Counted from the first letter of the stretch, positions 9,239 to 19,154 are shown. The stretch is 64,000 nt of DNA from Pseudarthrobacter sp. PS3-L1 (GCF_030063285.1 NZ_JASISU010000006.1:42940-106939), one strand, 5' to 3'. Notes: generated from the sequence alone by a model not told the origin. Program-made: numbers and translations.

Positions 9239-9833
9239 CACGCAGGATCCTGAACGATTTTGCTGTGCTATCGCGTGTAACGCCGTAGCCGGAGCCCAGC
9301 GTCTGGGCGAGCCACTTCTGCAGGGAATCTGCGCCGAGGTTCTTTTGGACAACCAGCCAAGCATTCCCGCCCGGGCTCAGTCGCGGCAACCACATGAGCA
9401 ATAGTTCATGGAGGCCTTCCTTGCCAATCCGAATGGGTGGGTTGGACCAGATCGTGTCAAACGTCAGGGTCGGGTCGATCGATTCGGGGGTCCCGGTGAT
9501 GACATTGGGCAATCCCAGCGCCGCGGCGTTGTCCTTCGTCAAGGTGAGGCAGCGTTCGTTGACGTCGACCGCATAGACCCGGCTTTCGGGCGAGTGCAAG
9601 GCCATGGTCAGCGCTAGGGGCCCCCACCCGCAGCCAATGTCGAGAAGATTCCCTGACGGGGCCGGCGCGGGTACATCAGCCAAAAGAATGGCTGTTCCCT
9701 TGTCGATCGCGTCCGGGCTGAAGATACCTCCAGAGGTCTGCAACGATCGTGGTTTGCCGCCGAGTTCAACTGTCAGGGGTTTACGGGTGAAGGGACCGGC
9801 TGGCGAGCTTGTAAAATAATGTGCTGACTCCAT
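9210..9833 (-). CDS. Class I SAM-dependent methyltransferase (RsmC/RlmG-like)
   Basis: 207 residues. The N-terminus HYFTSSPAGP...GGIFSPDAIDKGTAILL and motif I LLDIGCGWGPLAL followed by SNPPIRIGKEG place it with the RsmC-type rRNA guanine-N2 methyltransferases, where NPP is the catalytic motif. It has only the catalytic domain, so the exact target (16S G1207 or another guanine) is not assignable. A TATTCT on the minus strand ends 8 bases before the ATG. The 3' end overlaps dapF antisense. Confidence 0.82.
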   Translation of the reverse strand: MESAHYFTSSPAGPFTRKPLTVELGGKPRSLQTSGGIFSPDAIDKGTAILLADVPAPAPSGNLLDIGCGWGPLALTMALHSPESRVYAVDVNERCLTLTKDNAAALGLPNVITGTPESIDPTLTFDTIWSNPPIRIGKEGLHELLLMWLPRLSPGGNAWLVVQKNLGADSLQKWLAQTLGSGYGVTRDSTAKSFRILRVRKEFPEQQ

Positions 9834-10269
9834 AATTGGTCAGAATAGTTTGCCCACGACCCCCTTGGGAAACGCCAGGCACCAAGGTGACATTCGCCAC
9901 GTCTGCTAGGCTGGGCATCATGTTCATCATTCTTGTATAGCTGACGTGGGCCCTGCCCTCCAGTAGCGACGCAGGCAGACGCCTTCCGCAGCCACATTGA
10001 AGAACCCCTCCCCTCAGGGCCACCAAGCCTCTAGGACACCTGACGCGTCCTTTGCTGAATCGCTCTCAGCCTTCCTCGCATCCGCTTCCGCTGGACCCGA
10101 TGCTGAGTCCTCCAATTCGCCGTGTTCCTGCATCTGCGTGGCCTACGTCCCCAGACAGGAGTTACTCCAAGGGAGTTCCATGCCCCCTCGTCCTCAGCCC
10201 AGCGCGAATTCTGCCTCGCATGAACCAAAAGCGCACTATTCTGGAATAGCTAACCCTTCTAAGGAGACC
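9834..10269 (+). other. Long 5' region of hflX with a possible mini-ORF
   Basis: 436 bases without a credible long gene. TAGGCT (9907-9912) ends 7 bases before an ATG at 9920 that starts a six-codon ORF (MFIILV, stop 9938-9940), resembling a leaderless leader peptide. A 14-base inverted repeat CTATTC-TG-GAATAG lies at 10236-10249, close to the hflX start. The hflX frame is open back to 9997, but that stretch has no ribosome binding site and non-family sequence. Confidence 0.4.
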
Positions 10270-11838
10270 ATGAGCAGTCAGAACAACACCGGGTCCGATT
10301 CCTCCGATCAGGACATGAGTCCGCAGGAGATCCAGGAAGTCATTGACCGGATCCTGTCCAAAGACACGCCAGCGGCCGCAGTGACGCGATCAGTTGACGG
10401 ACGGGAAGGTCTCCTGGGTAAGGCCCAGGCCATATCGCACCGTGGCGACGGCCATAACGAATACGACGGCGACCAGCAGGATCGCGACGAGCGTCGAGCC
10501 CTTCGACGAACCGCCGGGCTCTCCACGGAGCTTGAGGACGTCACGGAGGTTGAGTACCGCCAACTTCGCCTGGAGCGCGTGGTGCTAGCTGGACTGTGGA
10601 CTGAAGGCACCCTTGCGGATGCGGAAAATTCGCTCCGGGAACTCGCAGCCCTCGCAGAAACTGCGGGCTCCGAGGTCCTTGATGGGTTGGTGCAGCGTCG
10701 CGCAAAGCCCGATCCGGGGACCTTCCTGGGCTCGGGCAAGGCGCAGGAACTCAAGGACGTCGTCATGGCAACTGGTGCCGATACCGTGGTCGTTGATGCC
10801 GAGCTTGCACCATCTCAGCGCCGCGGACTTGAGGACATTGTCAAGGTCAAGGTCATTGACCGGACAGCACTGATCCTAGACATTTTCGCGCAGCACGCCA
10901 AGAGCCGTGAGGGCAAGGCCCAGGTTGAGCTGGCCCAGCTCGAATACCTCCTGCCGCGACTCCGTGGCTGGGGAGATTCAATGTCTCGGCAAGCGGGCGG
11001 GCAGGTGGGCGGCGCCGGTGCTGGTATGGGCTCGCGTGGTCCGGGTGAGACAAAGATCGAACTAGACCGTCGGCGGATCCGCACCCGGATGGCCAAACTT
11101 CGGCGGGAAATCACCGCGATGAAGCCGGCCCGCGAGACCAAGCGCGCCAACCGCCGTCGCAATGCTGTTCCCTCCGTTGCAATCGCCGGTTACACCAACG
11201 CCGGTAAATCGTCGCTTCTGAACAGGCTGACCGATGCCGGGGTACTGGTGGAAAATGCGCTGTTTGCAACACTTGACCCCACTGTCCGCAAGGCTGAAAC
11301 TGCTGACGGCCTGAACTACACACTGGCTGACACAGTGGGTTTTGTCCGCTCCCTCCCCACGCAGCTGGTCGAAGCGTTCCGTTCCACCCTTGAGGAAGTT
11401 GCCGACTCAGACCTGATCCTGCACGTTGTTGATGTCTCGCACCCAGATCCGGAAGGCCAGGTGGCGGCAGTTCGCGCTGTCTTTAGCGAAGTGGATGCCC
11501 GCAAGGTCCAGGAGATCATTGTCCTGAACAAAGCGGACGCGGCAGATCCGTTTGTGGTGGAACGCATGAAGCAGCGTGAGCCGCGCCATGTCGTGGTTTC
11601 TGCACGTACTGGAGAGGGTATTGCCGAGCTGCTGCAGCTCATCAGTGAGTCGATTCCGCGGCCCACCGTCCGGATGGATCTCCTCATTCCCTATGACCGG
11701 GGAGACCTGATCAGTAAACTCCACGTGGCGGATGCTGAGATTCTCAGCATTGATCACATCGAGGCCGGAACTCACGTCCTTGTCATGGTGCGTGAGGGGT
11801 TGGCAGCGGAGCTCGACTCTTTTGCTACCCATGCCTGA
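10270..11838 (+). CDS. hflX: GTPase HflX
   Basis: 522 residues from the ATG behind AAGGAG. The N-terminal nucleotide-binding domain (AELAALAETAG ... GTFLGSGKAQEL ... VVVDAELAPSQ), the Gly-rich linker GGAGAGMGSRGPGETKIE and the G domain (G1 GYTNAGKSSLLNRL, G3 DTVGF, G4 NKAD) are all present. HflX binds the 50S subunit and splits or rescues ribosomes under heat or antibiotic stress. The ~100 residue N-terminal extension is acidic and common in actinobacterial HflX. The 3' end overlaps the next gene by 8 bases. Confidence 0.95.
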   Translation: MSSQNNTGSDSSDQDMSPQEIQEVIDRILSKDTPAAAVTRSVDGREGLLGKAQAISHRGDGHNEYDGDQQDRDERRALRRTAGLSTELEDVTEVEYRQLRLERVVLAGLWTEGTLADAENSLRELAALAETAGSEVLDGLVQRRAKPDPGTFLGSGKAQELKDVVMATGADTVVVDAELAPSQRRGLEDIVKVKVIDRTALILDIFAQHAKSREGKAQVELAQLEYLLPRLRGWGDSMSRQAGGQVGGAGAGMGSRGPGETKIELDRRRIRTRMAKLRREITAMKPARETKRANRRRNAVPSVAIAGYTNAGKSSLLNRLTDAGVLVENALFATLDPTVRKAETADGLNYTLADTVGFVRSLPTQLVEAFRSTLEEVADSDLILHVVDVSHPDPEGQVAAVRAVFSEVDARKVQEIIVLNKADAADPFVVERMKQREPRHVVVSARTGEGIAELLQLISESIPRPTVRMDLLIPYDRGDLISKLHVADAEILSIDHIEAGTHVLVMVREGLAAELDSFATHA

Positions 11839-13897
11839 ATCCGCAATGACGTCATCTCCGACACCCGGCGAGAAAGTCGTTCTTGATCTTCTCGACCGGG
11901 CTGTCGAGGCGATGGGGGGCCAGAGCCGCCCTGGCCAGCACGAGATGGCACGGCAGGTGGCCAGGTCTATCAACACTGGGGATCACCTGTTGGTCCAGGC
12001 CGGGACAGGGACAGGGAAATCTCTTGCGTACTTGATTCCCCTCATTGCCCACTCGCTGGTCAGCAGCAAGCCAACACTCGTTTCCACAGCTACGCTGGCC
12101 CTGCAGACGCAGATCGTGGGACGGGATCTTCCACGGCTACTCAAGGCCATCACCCCAGCGCTTGAGCGGCCCGTCAAGGTTGCCCTGGTTAAGGGACGTG
12201 CCAACTATGCCTGCCGGCACAAGCTGGAGGGTGGATTTCCCTCCGAAGAACCTGCCGAGGGGCAGCTTTTTTCGCTCGGTGAAGACACCAGCGTTCCACA
12301 TTTTGCTGCCGCAGCGAGCGGTCCCGCTTCCCAACTTGGCAAGGAAGTGGCTCGGCTGCGCGAATGGGCCCAGAAAAGTCCCACGGGGGATCGGGACGAG
12401 CTTTTGCCTGGTGTGACGGACAAGGCCTGGCGGCAGGTGTCCGTGACCTCCATGGAGTGTCTAGGCGCACAGAAGTGCCCTCTCGCGGCCGAATGTTTCA
12501 GCGAGATAGCCCGCCAGGATGCAGCAGAGGCCGACGTCGTCGTGACCAACCATGCCATGTTGGCTGTGAGTGCCTTCGAAGGCTTGGCCGTGCTGCCGGA
12601 ATACGATGTCGTGGTAGTCGATGAGGCCCACGAACTTCAGGACCGCGTTACCGGCGCCGTCACAGGTCAGCTCTCTGTTGCGATGGTCCATGCCGCAGCC
12701 TCAGGGGCCCGGAAACACACGGCCATTACCGTTGATGCCCTCAACGCGACAGCCCTTCAGCTGGAGCTGGCACTTGCCGGCGCCCCCAACGGCCTTCTAC
12801 CCAATGGCCTTAATTCGGAACAGCTGGATGCAGTTGACCAGCTTCGTGATGCAACAAGGGCTGCACTCTCTGACTCCAAGGGAGACAGCTCGGTCACTGC
12901 TGACGGTGGCAGGCAGCTGGCCCGTTCCCGTTTGATGGTTATCCTCGAACTTTGCGAACGGTTGCTTGCCGCAGTGGAGAACCGTGAGGTGGTTTGGTTG
13001 TCCAGGGCCTCAAGTTTTGAGCCCCAGCAAGGGTATGCACAGCCCGACGATTCAGCTCCGGCGCTGGTCAACGTGGCGCCCCTTAGCGTGGCCGGCAGGC
13101 TCAGGGAAGGACTCTTTGCTGATCACACAGTGGTGCTGACATCCGCAACCCTGGCAATTGGCTCAGCCTTTGAACCAGCAGCAGGTGGGCTTGGACTGGT
13201 CGGTTCCGGCGCACCGTCATGGACAGGAATAGATGTCGGTTCCCCCTTCGACTATCCTCGCCAGGGGATACTCTACGTCGCGGGTCACCTTCCCAAACCT
13301 GGGCGGGGCACGTCCCCAGAGGCACTTGATGAGTTGGAGGCACTCATCCGAGCATCCAACGGCGGGGCGCTTTGCCTGTTCTCATCACGCCGTGCAGCGG
13401 AGGAGGCTGCCGAGGAAATCAGGCTCCGGCTCAAGGTCAAGATTCTCTGTCAGGGCGAGACCTCCATGGCTGCACTGGTCAAGCAATTCGCTGACGAGGA
13501 CGACACCTGCCTGTTCGGCACCATGTCCCTATGGCAGGGTGTGGACGTCCCAGGAGTCTCGTGCCGCCTAGTGGTGATTGACCGAATTCCCTTCCCGCGG
13601 CCGGATGATCCCCTCATGACAGCGAGGTCGCGTTCCGTGGCACAAGCCGGCGGTAACGGCTTCATGGCAGTTTCTGCAACGCACGCCGCGGTGCGGCTGG
13701 CCCAGGGGGCTGGTCGACTGATTCGATCAACAGGAGACAGGGGAGTCGTGGCAGTGTTGGACCCGCGGCTCTCCACCGAACGCTACGGTGCATTCCTGCG
13801 AGCTGCACTTCCGCCGTTCTGGAGCACCACAGACCCCGAAACGGCGTACTCTGCCTTGGCGCGGTTGTCTGATTCCAAAGATGCACCAAAGCCCTAG
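11831..13897 (+). CDS. dinG: DinG/YoaA-type ATP-dependent DNA helicase
   Basis: 688 residues. Walker A AGTGTGKSLAYLIP, DEAH box VVVDEAHEL and helicase motif VI (GAGRLIRSTGDRG) define an XPD-like superfamily 2 helicase. Four iron-sulfur cysteines are present: ANYACRHK, then MECLGAQKCPLAAECF. Such enzymes unwind forked DNA, R-loops or G-quadruplexes in repair. The start overlaps hflX by 8 bases; an alternative ATG lies at 11846. No SOS box was seen directly before it, so the symbol reflects homology, not damage induction. Confidence 0.88.
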   Translation: MPESAMTSSPTPGEKVVLDLLDRAVEAMGGQSRPGQHEMARQVARSINTGDHLLVQAGTGTGKSLAYLIPLIAHSLVSSKPTLVSTATLALQTQIVGRDLPRLLKAITPALERPVKVALVKGRANYACRHKLEGGFPSEEPAEGQLFSLGEDTSVPHFAAAASGPASQLGKEVARLREWAQKSPTGDRDELLPGVTDKAWRQVSVTSMECLGAQKCPLAAECFSEIARQDAAEADVVVTNHAMLAVSAFEGLAVLPEYDVVVVDEAHELQDRVTGAVTGQLSVAMVHAAASGARKHTAITVDALNATALQLELALAGAPNGLLPNGLNSEQLDAVDQLRDATRAALSDSKGDSSVTADGGRQLARSRLMVILELCERLLAAVENREVVWLSRASSFEPQQGYAQPDDSAPALVNVAPLSVAGRLREGLFADHTVVLTSATLAIGSAFEPAAGGLGLVGSGAPSWTGIDVGSPFDYPRQGILYVAGHLPKPGRGTSPEALDELEALIRASNGGALCLFSSRRAAEEAAEEIRLRLKVKILCQGETSMAALVKQFADEDDTCLFGTMSLWQGVDVPGVSCRLVVIDRIPFPRPDDPLMTARSRSVAQAGGNGFMAVSATHAAVRLAQGAGRLIRSTGDRGVVAVLDPRLSTERYGAFLRAALPPFWSTTDPETAYSALARLSDSKDAPKP

Positions 13898-13990
13898 CAC
13901 GACCCTACGGCCCTGCCTGGGCGTTGGCGGTGGGCTGTGCATCTTGCGTGCTGCCGCACCTGAGGACTTTGGCCCGAAGAGCCCCAGTTT

Positions 13991-14737
13991 CTAGAGTGAA
14001 CGAAGTACCGAGACAACTTTCCCCATAATGCTGGCGTGGTCGCCGAGGATGGGTTCGTACTGGGTGTTCTGTGGCAGCAGCCAGGTGTGTCCATCGCGCT
14101 GGCGGAACGTTTTTACAGTGGCCTCATCATCCAAGAGGGCCGCGACAATATCGCCGTTGATGGCGTCGCTCTGACGTCGGACCACAACCCAGTCGCCGTC
14201 GCAGATAGCCGCGTCCACCATCGAGTCACCAGCAACGCGGAGCATGAACAATTCGCCCTGGCCAACGAGCTGACGTGGAAGTGCCATAACGTCCTCCACG
14301 GATTGTTCCGCCAAGATGGGCCCACCGGCGGCGATGCGTCCAACCAGCGGCACCATGGCCGTATCAAAGGAGCTTGGCAACTGTGTCACTGAGGCGGCAT
14401 GTCCCTTCTCAGCCCCGGCTGCCGCGTCCGTTACGCCTCCAGCAATCGATTCGAGGGTCAGTGGCATCAGGATTTCCATGGCCCGAGGCCGTTTGGGATC
14501 CCGGCGAAGGTAGCCGAGCTTCTCCAATTGTGAGAGTTGATGCGTGACGCTGGAGAGGCTGGCAAGACCCACAGTGTCACCGATTTCGCGCATAGACGGT
14601 GGGTAGCCATTGTCATTGACGGATCGTTGGATTGTCTCCAGGATTTTCTTCTGCCGGGGAGTCAGGCCTTTGGACGGCCGGGGGCCCTCCGGGCCTCGAG
14701 CTGCCGGGCGTCCGCCGGTGGACTGTGCTGCTGCCAT
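13991..14737 (-). CDS. lexA: SOS repressor LexA
   Basis: 248 residues. The N-terminal winged helix ([13 protein letters not shown] ... [13 protein letters not shown]) binds SOS boxes; the cleavage site Ala-Gly is in [10 protein letters not shown] (about A137-G138), with the catalytic Ser172 ([10 protein letters not shown]) and Lys209 (ATVKTF). A ~24-residue Pro/Gly-rich N-terminal extension is typical of actinobacteria. It is divergent from the LysM gene across a 430-base region holding at least one strong SOS box, so it is autoregulated. It converges with dinG; no clear terminator is seen in 13898-13990. Confidence 0.97.
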   Translation of the reverse strand: MAAAQSTGGRPAARGPEGPRPSKGLTPRQKKILETIQRSVNDNGYPPSMREIGDTVGLASLSSVTHQLSQLEKLGYLRRDPKRPRAMEILMPLTLESIAGGVTDAAAGAEKGHAASVTQLPSSFDTAMVPLVGRIAAGGPILAEQSVEDVMALPRQLVGQGELFMLRVAGDSMVDAAICDGDWVVVRRQSDAINGDIVAALLDDEATVKTFRQRDGHTWLLPQNTQYEPILGDHASIMGKVVSVLRSL

Positions 14738-14896
14738 CTGGCCAGTGCCCTTTCTTGCGTCTGGTCCACAACAGGAAGTTATCTGGCCGGAGGTGACGCT
14801 GGGGCCCGCGGGCCCCAGTCAAAATGTCATACCCCGGTGATCAACTGCTGTTGCGGTTGTTCTTGACTCCCAACGTAGGTCAGGTAGCAGCTGTTT

Positions 14897-14912
14897 TCAA
14901 ACATTTGTTCTA
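14897..14912 (-). promoter_or_regulatory. Weak second SOS box upstream of lexA
   Basis: TCAAACATTTGTTCTA keeps the spacing of TCGAAC-N4-GTTCGA with one mismatch in each arm. It is 160 bases before lexA. A further half-site (TGTTCG) lies at 14928-14933. Confidence 0.45.
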
Positions 14913-14963
14913 GCGAGTCTCGACAATGTTCGTCTATAGATGCTAAAAATAAGTATGCAAGGT

Positions 14964-14979
14964 TCGAATATGTGTTCGA
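14964..14979. promoter_or_regulatory. SOS box between lexA and the LysM gene
   Basis: TCGAATATGTGTTCGA: both outer TCGAA/TTCGA arms are perfect. It lies between the divergent genes; a TAAGAT (15023-15028) may be the -10 of the LysM gene. The rest of 14738-15167 holds no gene. Confidence 0.9.
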
Positions 14980-15167
14980 ATGATTGAGTGTGGACTGATC
15001 GAAGGTGTTCGTCCCGGTGTTCTAAGATCGCAGGCCAACGTCACCGATTTGAACGCGCGGGCAAGCGGACGTCCAAGTGCATCAGCACGTGATGCTGCCG
15101 GAAAGGGCAACTCCGTCATCCTACTGAACACATCGGGCAGCACCTACGGTCCAGGAGGACTCAGAAC

Positions 15168-15596
15168 ATGTCAGTAGTAACAGTGATCCACCGATCCGGC
15201 TCTCCATTGTCAGCGCGGCACCATTCGTTCAGTCAGGCGAGCACATCACTGAGCTTTGGCGCGCACCGCCCGGGGCGGGCCACTGCCGCATTGCGGCTTA
15301 CCCGGCGAGGAAGGCTGGTCTTCATCGGCCTGCCCCTGATGCTCCTCGCTGCTGGCATGATGATGCTGGCCGTATTTCTCAACGCACCGGCTCAGGCATC
15401 GAGCAGTGTTAGCGACCTCGGCGTCACTGCAACAGTTCCGGTTACGGTCCAGTCCGGTCAGTCTCTGTGGAGCATTGCCGCGGCAGTTGTTCCAGAGCGG
15501 GATACCCGTGACGTGATAGCTGACATTGTCCAGCTCAATAACCTGTCAGCTGCCGATGTTCACCCGGGGCAGGAACTCTTCGTCCCAGCGAATTAG
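15168..15596 (+). CDS. LysM-domain membrane protein, probable SOS division inhibitor (YneA/ChiZ-like)
   Basis: 142 residues behind an AGGAGG. A positively charged N-terminus precedes one membrane segment (about residues 49-72) and an extracytoplasmic LysM domain (about 93-139: VQSGQSLWSIAAAV ... VQLNNLSAADVHPGQELFVP). A LysM protein divergent from lexA and under an SOS box is the arrangement of Bacillus yneA and mycobacterial Rv2719c (chiZ), which delay septation during DNA damage. The same role is inferred here. No separate hydrolase domain is visible, so inhibition rather than wall cleavage is more likely. Confidence 0.8.
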   Translation: MSVVTVIHRSGSPLSARHHSFSQASTSLSFGAHRPGRATAALRLTRRGRLVFIGLPLMLLAAGMMMLAVFLNAPAQASSSVSDLGVTATVPVTVQSGQSLWSIAAAVVPERDTRDVIADIVQLNNLSAADVHPGQELFVPAN

Positions 15597-15640
15597 GCAT
15601 CGTTCCGGCAGCTGGTTTCCTGCGGGCGGTCATGCTGTCT

Positions 15641-15646
15641 TAAACT
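15641..15646 (+). promoter_or_regulatory. -10 element of hisC (leaderless)
   Basis: TAAACT ends 6 bases before the GTG start of hisC; no ribosome binding site is present. Confidence 0.5.
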
Positions 15647-15652
15647 AAGTAA

Positions 15653-16771
15653 GTGAATGACCAGCTTGAACGACTCAATCGACTTCCACTTCGTGCCAAT
15701 CTCCGGGGTATCAGCCCTTACGGGGCTCCCCAGCTCGACGTTCCCATCCTGCTCAACGTCAACGAGAACACCCACGGAGTGCCCCTCAACGTCAGGGAAG
15801 CAATCACGGCTGCAGTCACTGAAGCGGCCACTGGCCTCAACCGTTACCCGGACCGGGAATTCACAACGCTTCGCCAGGATCTCGCAGACTACCTGGGACA
15901 CGGTCTAGGCGCGGAGAATATCTGGGCAGCCAATGGCTCCAACGAAGTGCTTCAGCAGATCCTCCAGGCATTTGGTGGTCCCGGCAGAAGCGTCCTTGGG
16001 TTCCCGCCGACGTATTCCATGTACCCCCTCCTAGCGAGTGGCACGGACACGGAGTACCTGCGCGGGGTCCGTGCGGATGACTACGGGCTCAGTGCAGAAG
16101 ACGCTGCCCGTCAGGTCCGCGAGCTCAAGCCCAACATTGTCTTCCTCTGTTCGCCAAACAATCCCACCGGGACTGGGCTTGGCCTCGATGTTGTCGAACA
16201 GGTCTACGCCGCTGGTGCAGAAAGCCAGACAATAGTTATTGTCGATGAGGCCTACCATGAGTTCGCCCACGACGGAACGCCCAGTGCGCTCACGCTCCTA
16301 GAGGGCCGGGAACGTTTGATTGTCAGCCGTACCATGAGCAAGGCTTTCGCCCTAGCCGGTGCACGTGTGGGTTACATGGCGGCCGCTCCTGAAGTCACTG
16401 ACGCCCTCCGCCTTGTCCGGCTCCCGTATCACCTGTCAGCAATTACGCAGGCAACGGCGATAGCTGCACTCACCCATCGTGAGGCCCTGATGGCTGATGT
16501 CGAAGACATCAAAGTTCAGCGGGACAGAATTGTTTCAGAGTTGACCAGGCTCGGGCTGAAGCCTGCAGCCTCTGACTCCAACTACGTGTTCTTCGGTGGA
16601 CTTGCGGACCCCGGGACCGTCTGGCAGCAGCTATTGGACGCCGGAGTGCTCATCCGCGACGTAGGTATTCCAGGTCATCTGCGAGTAACTGCAGGCACGG
16701 AGCCCGAGACGACGGCGTTCCTTGCCGCACTGGCTGAGATTTTGGACCACGCCCCGGAGCTTCGGTCCTAG
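15653..16771 (+). CDS. hisC: Histidinol-phosphate aminotransferase
   Basis: 372 residues from a GTG. The PLP lysine lies in [43 protein letters not shown] and VDEAYHEF are the substrate and cofactor motifs of class I/II HisC enzymes. It converts imidazole-acetol phosphate to L-histidinol phosphate. First gene of the his group hisC-hisB-hisH-(small ORF)-hisA; hisD is not in the window. Confidence 0.95.
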   Translation: MNDQLERLNRLPLRANLRGISPYGAPQLDVPILLNVNENTHGVPLNVREAITAAVTEAATGLNRYPDREFTTLRQDLADYLGHGLGAENIWAANGSNEVLQQILQAFGGPGRSVLGFPPTYSMYPLLASGTDTEYLRGVRADDYGLSAEDAARQVRELKPNIVFLCSPNNPTGTGLGLDVVEQVYAAGAESQTIVIVDEAYHEFAHDGTPSALTLLEGRERLIVSRTMSKAFALAGARVGYMAAAPEVTDALRLVRLPYHLSAITQATAIAALTHREALMADVEDIKVQRDRIVSELTRLGLKPAASDSNYVFFGGLADPGTVWQQLLDAGVLIRDVGIPGHLRVTAGTEPETTAFLAALAEILDHAPELRS

Positions 16772-16830
16772 ACTTGAAGGTACCGCCCACGCCCACCAGC
16801 TTTCCCCCTCCCGCTAAAGGACAACCCGCC

Positions 16831-17451
16831 ATGAGCAACAATGGTCAGGCCGCAGCGCGTTCGGCGCGCCTGGAACGAAGCACCAGTGAATCTTCGGTAC
16901 TTGTGGAGATCAACCTCGACGGATCGGGGATCTCCGACATCAATACGTCGGTCCCGTTTTACGATCACATGCTGACGGCCCTCTGCAAGCACTCATTGAT
17001 TGATCTGACGGTCAGGGCGACAGGCGATACCCACATCGACGTCCACCACACCGTCGAGGACGTCGCCATCACGCTGGGGGAAGTACTGCGGACGGCGTTG
17101 GGAAACAAGGCGGGGATTCGTCGTTTTGGTGAAGCAACCGTGCCGCTCGACGAAGCCTTGGCCCATGCGGTCGTGGACGTCTCGGGACGCCCCTACCTAG
17201 TGCACGGTGGGGAACCAGCGGGGCAGGAGTACCACCTGATCGGTGGCCACTTCACCGGGTCCCTGACGCGACACGTTTTTGAAGCCATTACACTCCACGC
17301 CGGCATCTGCCTCCACATGAAAGTCCTGGCTGGCCGGGATCCGCACCACATTGTGGAGGCTCAGTTCAAGGCATTTGCCCGTGCCCTCCGGGCTGCTGTG
17401 GAATCCGACCCACGGGTGGACGGAATTCCTTCAACAAAGGGTGCACTGTGA
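16831..17451 (+). CDS. hisB: Imidazoleglycerol-phosphate dehydratase
   Basis: 206 residues from the ATG at 16831 (AAAGGA 9 bases upstream), the normal length of monofunctional HisB. Metal-binding histidines sit in [19 protein letters not shown] and [13 protein letters not shown]. It dehydrates imidazoleglycerol phosphate. The stop overlaps the GTG of hisH (GTGA). Confidence 0.96.
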   Translation: MSNNGQAAARSARLERSTSESSVLVEINLDGSGISDINTSVPFYDHMLTALCKHSLIDLTVRATGDTHIDVHHTVEDVAITLGEVLRTALGNKAGIRRFGEATVPLDEALAHAVVDVSGRPYLVHGGEPAGQEYHLIGGHFTGSLTRHVFEAITLHAGICLHMKVLAGRDPHHIVEAQFKAFARALRAAVESDPRVDGIPSTKGAL

Positions 17452-18185
17452 CCGGCAAAATTCTCCAAGACGGCGCAATCCTTGATCCTAGTGCGACAGT
17501 GCGGCAGGTATCTCCAGACGGAAAACCGACTGTGACAGTTCTGGACTACGGCTCCGGCAATGTTCGTTCAGCTGTCCGGGCACTGGAACGCGCTGGTGCA
17601 CAGGTACTCCTGAGCTCGCGGGCAGAGGATGTTCTCAGCGCAGACGGTCTGGTTGTGCCGGGCGTCGGTGCCTTTGAAACAGTCATGAACGAGCTCACCT
17701 CAGTGGACGCAATCAGGCTCATTGGGCGAAGGGTGGCAGGTGGCCGCCCTGTACTGGCAATATGCGTTGGTCTTCAGGTTCTCTTTGAGGCCGGCGTGGA
17801 ACATGGTACTGAGGTTCCCGGTTTTGGCGAATGGCCAGGGAAGGTGGAACATCTTCCTGCGGAGGTGGTTCCGCACATGGGCTGGAATACCGTCTCGGTC
17901 CCGGAAGGATCGCGACTTTTCGCCGGTGTGGAAGATGAGCGGTTCTACTTTGTCCACTCCTATGGAGTACAGACGTGGGATTTCGACGTGATAGCTCCTT
18001 CTATGGCACCTCCCCTTGTGACGTGGTCCGAGCATGGCGCGCCCTTCATCGCGGCCGTCGAAAATGGCCCGCTGTGTGCCACTCAGTTCCACCCGGAAAA
18101 GTCCGGTGATGCTGGTGCCCGACTCCTGCGCAACTGGGTGGAGTCGCTGCAACGCCCCACTGCGTCCGCAAAGGGTGATTCCTGA
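17448..18185 (+). CDS. hisH: Imidazole glycerol phosphate synthase subunit HisH
   Basis: 245 residues from the GTG that overlaps the hisB stop; the first ~27 residues precede the usual start ([14 protein letters not shown]), so a GTG further in (17532) is also possible. The class I glutamine amidotransferase triad is visible: Cys in [13 protein letters not shown], His/Glu in [10 protein letters not shown]. HisH supplies ammonia to HisF, which is not in this window. Confidence 0.94.
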   Translation: MTGKILQDGAILDPSATVRQVSPDGKPTVTVLDYGSGNVRSAVRALERAGAQVLLSSRAEDVLSADGLVVPGVGAFETVMNELTSVDAIRLIGRRVAGGRPVLAICVGLQVLFEAGVEHGTEVPGFGEWPGKVEHLPAEVVPHMGWNTVSVPEGSRLFAGVEDERFYFVHSYGVQTWDFDVIAPSMAPPLVTWSEHGAPFIAAVENGPLCATQFHPEKSGDAGARLLRNWVESLQRPTASAKGDS

Positions 18186-18344
18186 ATGTGGTCGATCGTC
18201 CTCATGGGACTTGCAGGCCTCCTGGTAGGAGGGGCGCTGTCGTTCCGACAGCAGGCACGCCCCCTGTGGACGCAGGTTTCTTTTTTTGTGTTGGCAGGAA
18301 TGGCGCTGTTGGCTGCCTACCTCCTGACGCTGCCCGCCGCATGA
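18186..18344 (+). CDS. Small two-segment membrane protein inside the his group
   Basis: 52 residues starting at the ATG directly after the hisH stop. Two hydrophobic stretches (about residues 4-19 and 31-49) flank a short polar turn [10 protein letters not shown], so it should be a hairpin membrane protein. I do not recognise the family. Tight packing between hisH and hisA without its own promoter implies co-transcription. The frame ends 41 bases before the hisA start. It is short enough to be missed by gene callers. Confidence 0.6.
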   Translation: MWSIVLMGLAGLLVGGALSFRQQARPLWTQVSFFVLAGMALLAAYLLTLPAA

Positions 18345-18385
18345 GGGCAGAACGACCATTTCCCCAAGATGAGAGGACGTACCCA

Positions 18386-19132
18386 ATGAGTACCCCCACC
18401 GAACTCCCGGTTCTTGAGCTCCTGCCCGCCGTCGACGTCGTTGACGGTCAGGCCGTCCGACTTGTCCAAGGCGAGGCCGGTAGTGAAACATCCTATGGAA
18501 CGCCCCTCGACGCCGCGCTCAACTGGCAGCGCCAGGGCGCAGAATGGGTCCACCTGGTGGACCTGGATGCAGCCTTTGGCCGTGGTTCCAACTCAGAACT
18601 CCTGCGGGACGTAGTCAATAGCCTTGACATAAAGGTAGAGCTCTCCGGCGGTCTGCGGGATGATGCCAGCCTTGAAGCTGCCCTTGAGTTGGGGGTGGAG
18701 CGGGTAAACCTTGGGACCGCAGCCCTTGAGGACCCGGAGTGGACCGCCCGGGTCATCACAAAATTCGGTGACAGGATCGCCGTCGGACTTGATGTTCGGG
18801 GAACCACGCTCGCGGGGCGTGGCTGGACCCGGGAAGGCGGTGACCTCTGGGACGTTCTGGCACGCCTAGAAGATGCTGGGTGCGCACGGTATGTAGTCAC
18901 TGACGTCACCAAGGATGGCACCCTGAAAGGTCCGAACGTGGACCTGTTGCGCCAGATGGTGGAGAAGACGGGCAAGCCTGTCGTTGCGTCGGGAGGTATC
19001 TCCAGCCTTGCCGACCTGGTGGCACTCCGGGCCCTTGTGCCCCTGGGCGTGGAAGGTGCAATTGTGGGCAAGGCCCTCTACTCCGGCGCGTTCACGCTGC
19101 CACAGGCCCTAGATGTTGCCGGACGCCGTTGA
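18386..19132 (+). CDS. hisA: Phosphoribosyl isomerase, HisA/PriA type
   Basis: 248 residues from the ATG with GAGAGGA 8 bases upstream; upstream codons in the same frame belong to the small membrane protein region. (beta/alpha)8 barrel motifs: [18 protein letters not shown] at the N-terminus (Asp general base), [46 protein letters not shown] and [10 protein letters not shown]. In actinobacteria this protein often serves both histidine (ProFAR isomerisation) and tryptophan (PRA isomerisation) synthesis as PriA; whether a separate trpF exists cannot be seen here. Confidence 0.93.
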   Translation: MSTPTELPVLELLPAVDVVDGQAVRLVQGEAGSETSYGTPLDAALNWQRQGAEWVHLVDLDAAFGRGSNSELLRDVVNSLDIKVELSGGLRDDASLEAALELGVERVNLGTAALEDPEWTARVITKFGDRIAVGLDVRGTTLAGRGWTREGGDLWDVLARLEDAGCARYVVTDVTKDGTLKGPNVDLLRQMVEKTGKPVVASGGISSLADLVALRALVPLGVEGAIVGKALYSGAFTLPQALDVAGRR

Positions 19133-19154
19133 GAGTCCGGAGACCGTGACATCG

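Noticed and set aside
9997..10269. N-terminal extension of hflX from a TTG at 9997
   Set aside because: No ribosome binding site, atypical composition and no similarity to the HflX N-terminus; the ATG at 10270 follows AAGGAG.
14998..15012. Additional SOS box TCGAAGGTGTTCG
   Set aside because: The half-sites are closer than in the LexA palindrome (two bases too short), so LexA is not expected to bind.
14980..15177. Plus-strand 65-codon ORF upstream of the LysM gene
   Set aside because: Runs through the regulatory region, lacks a ribosome binding site and ends inside the LysM gene.
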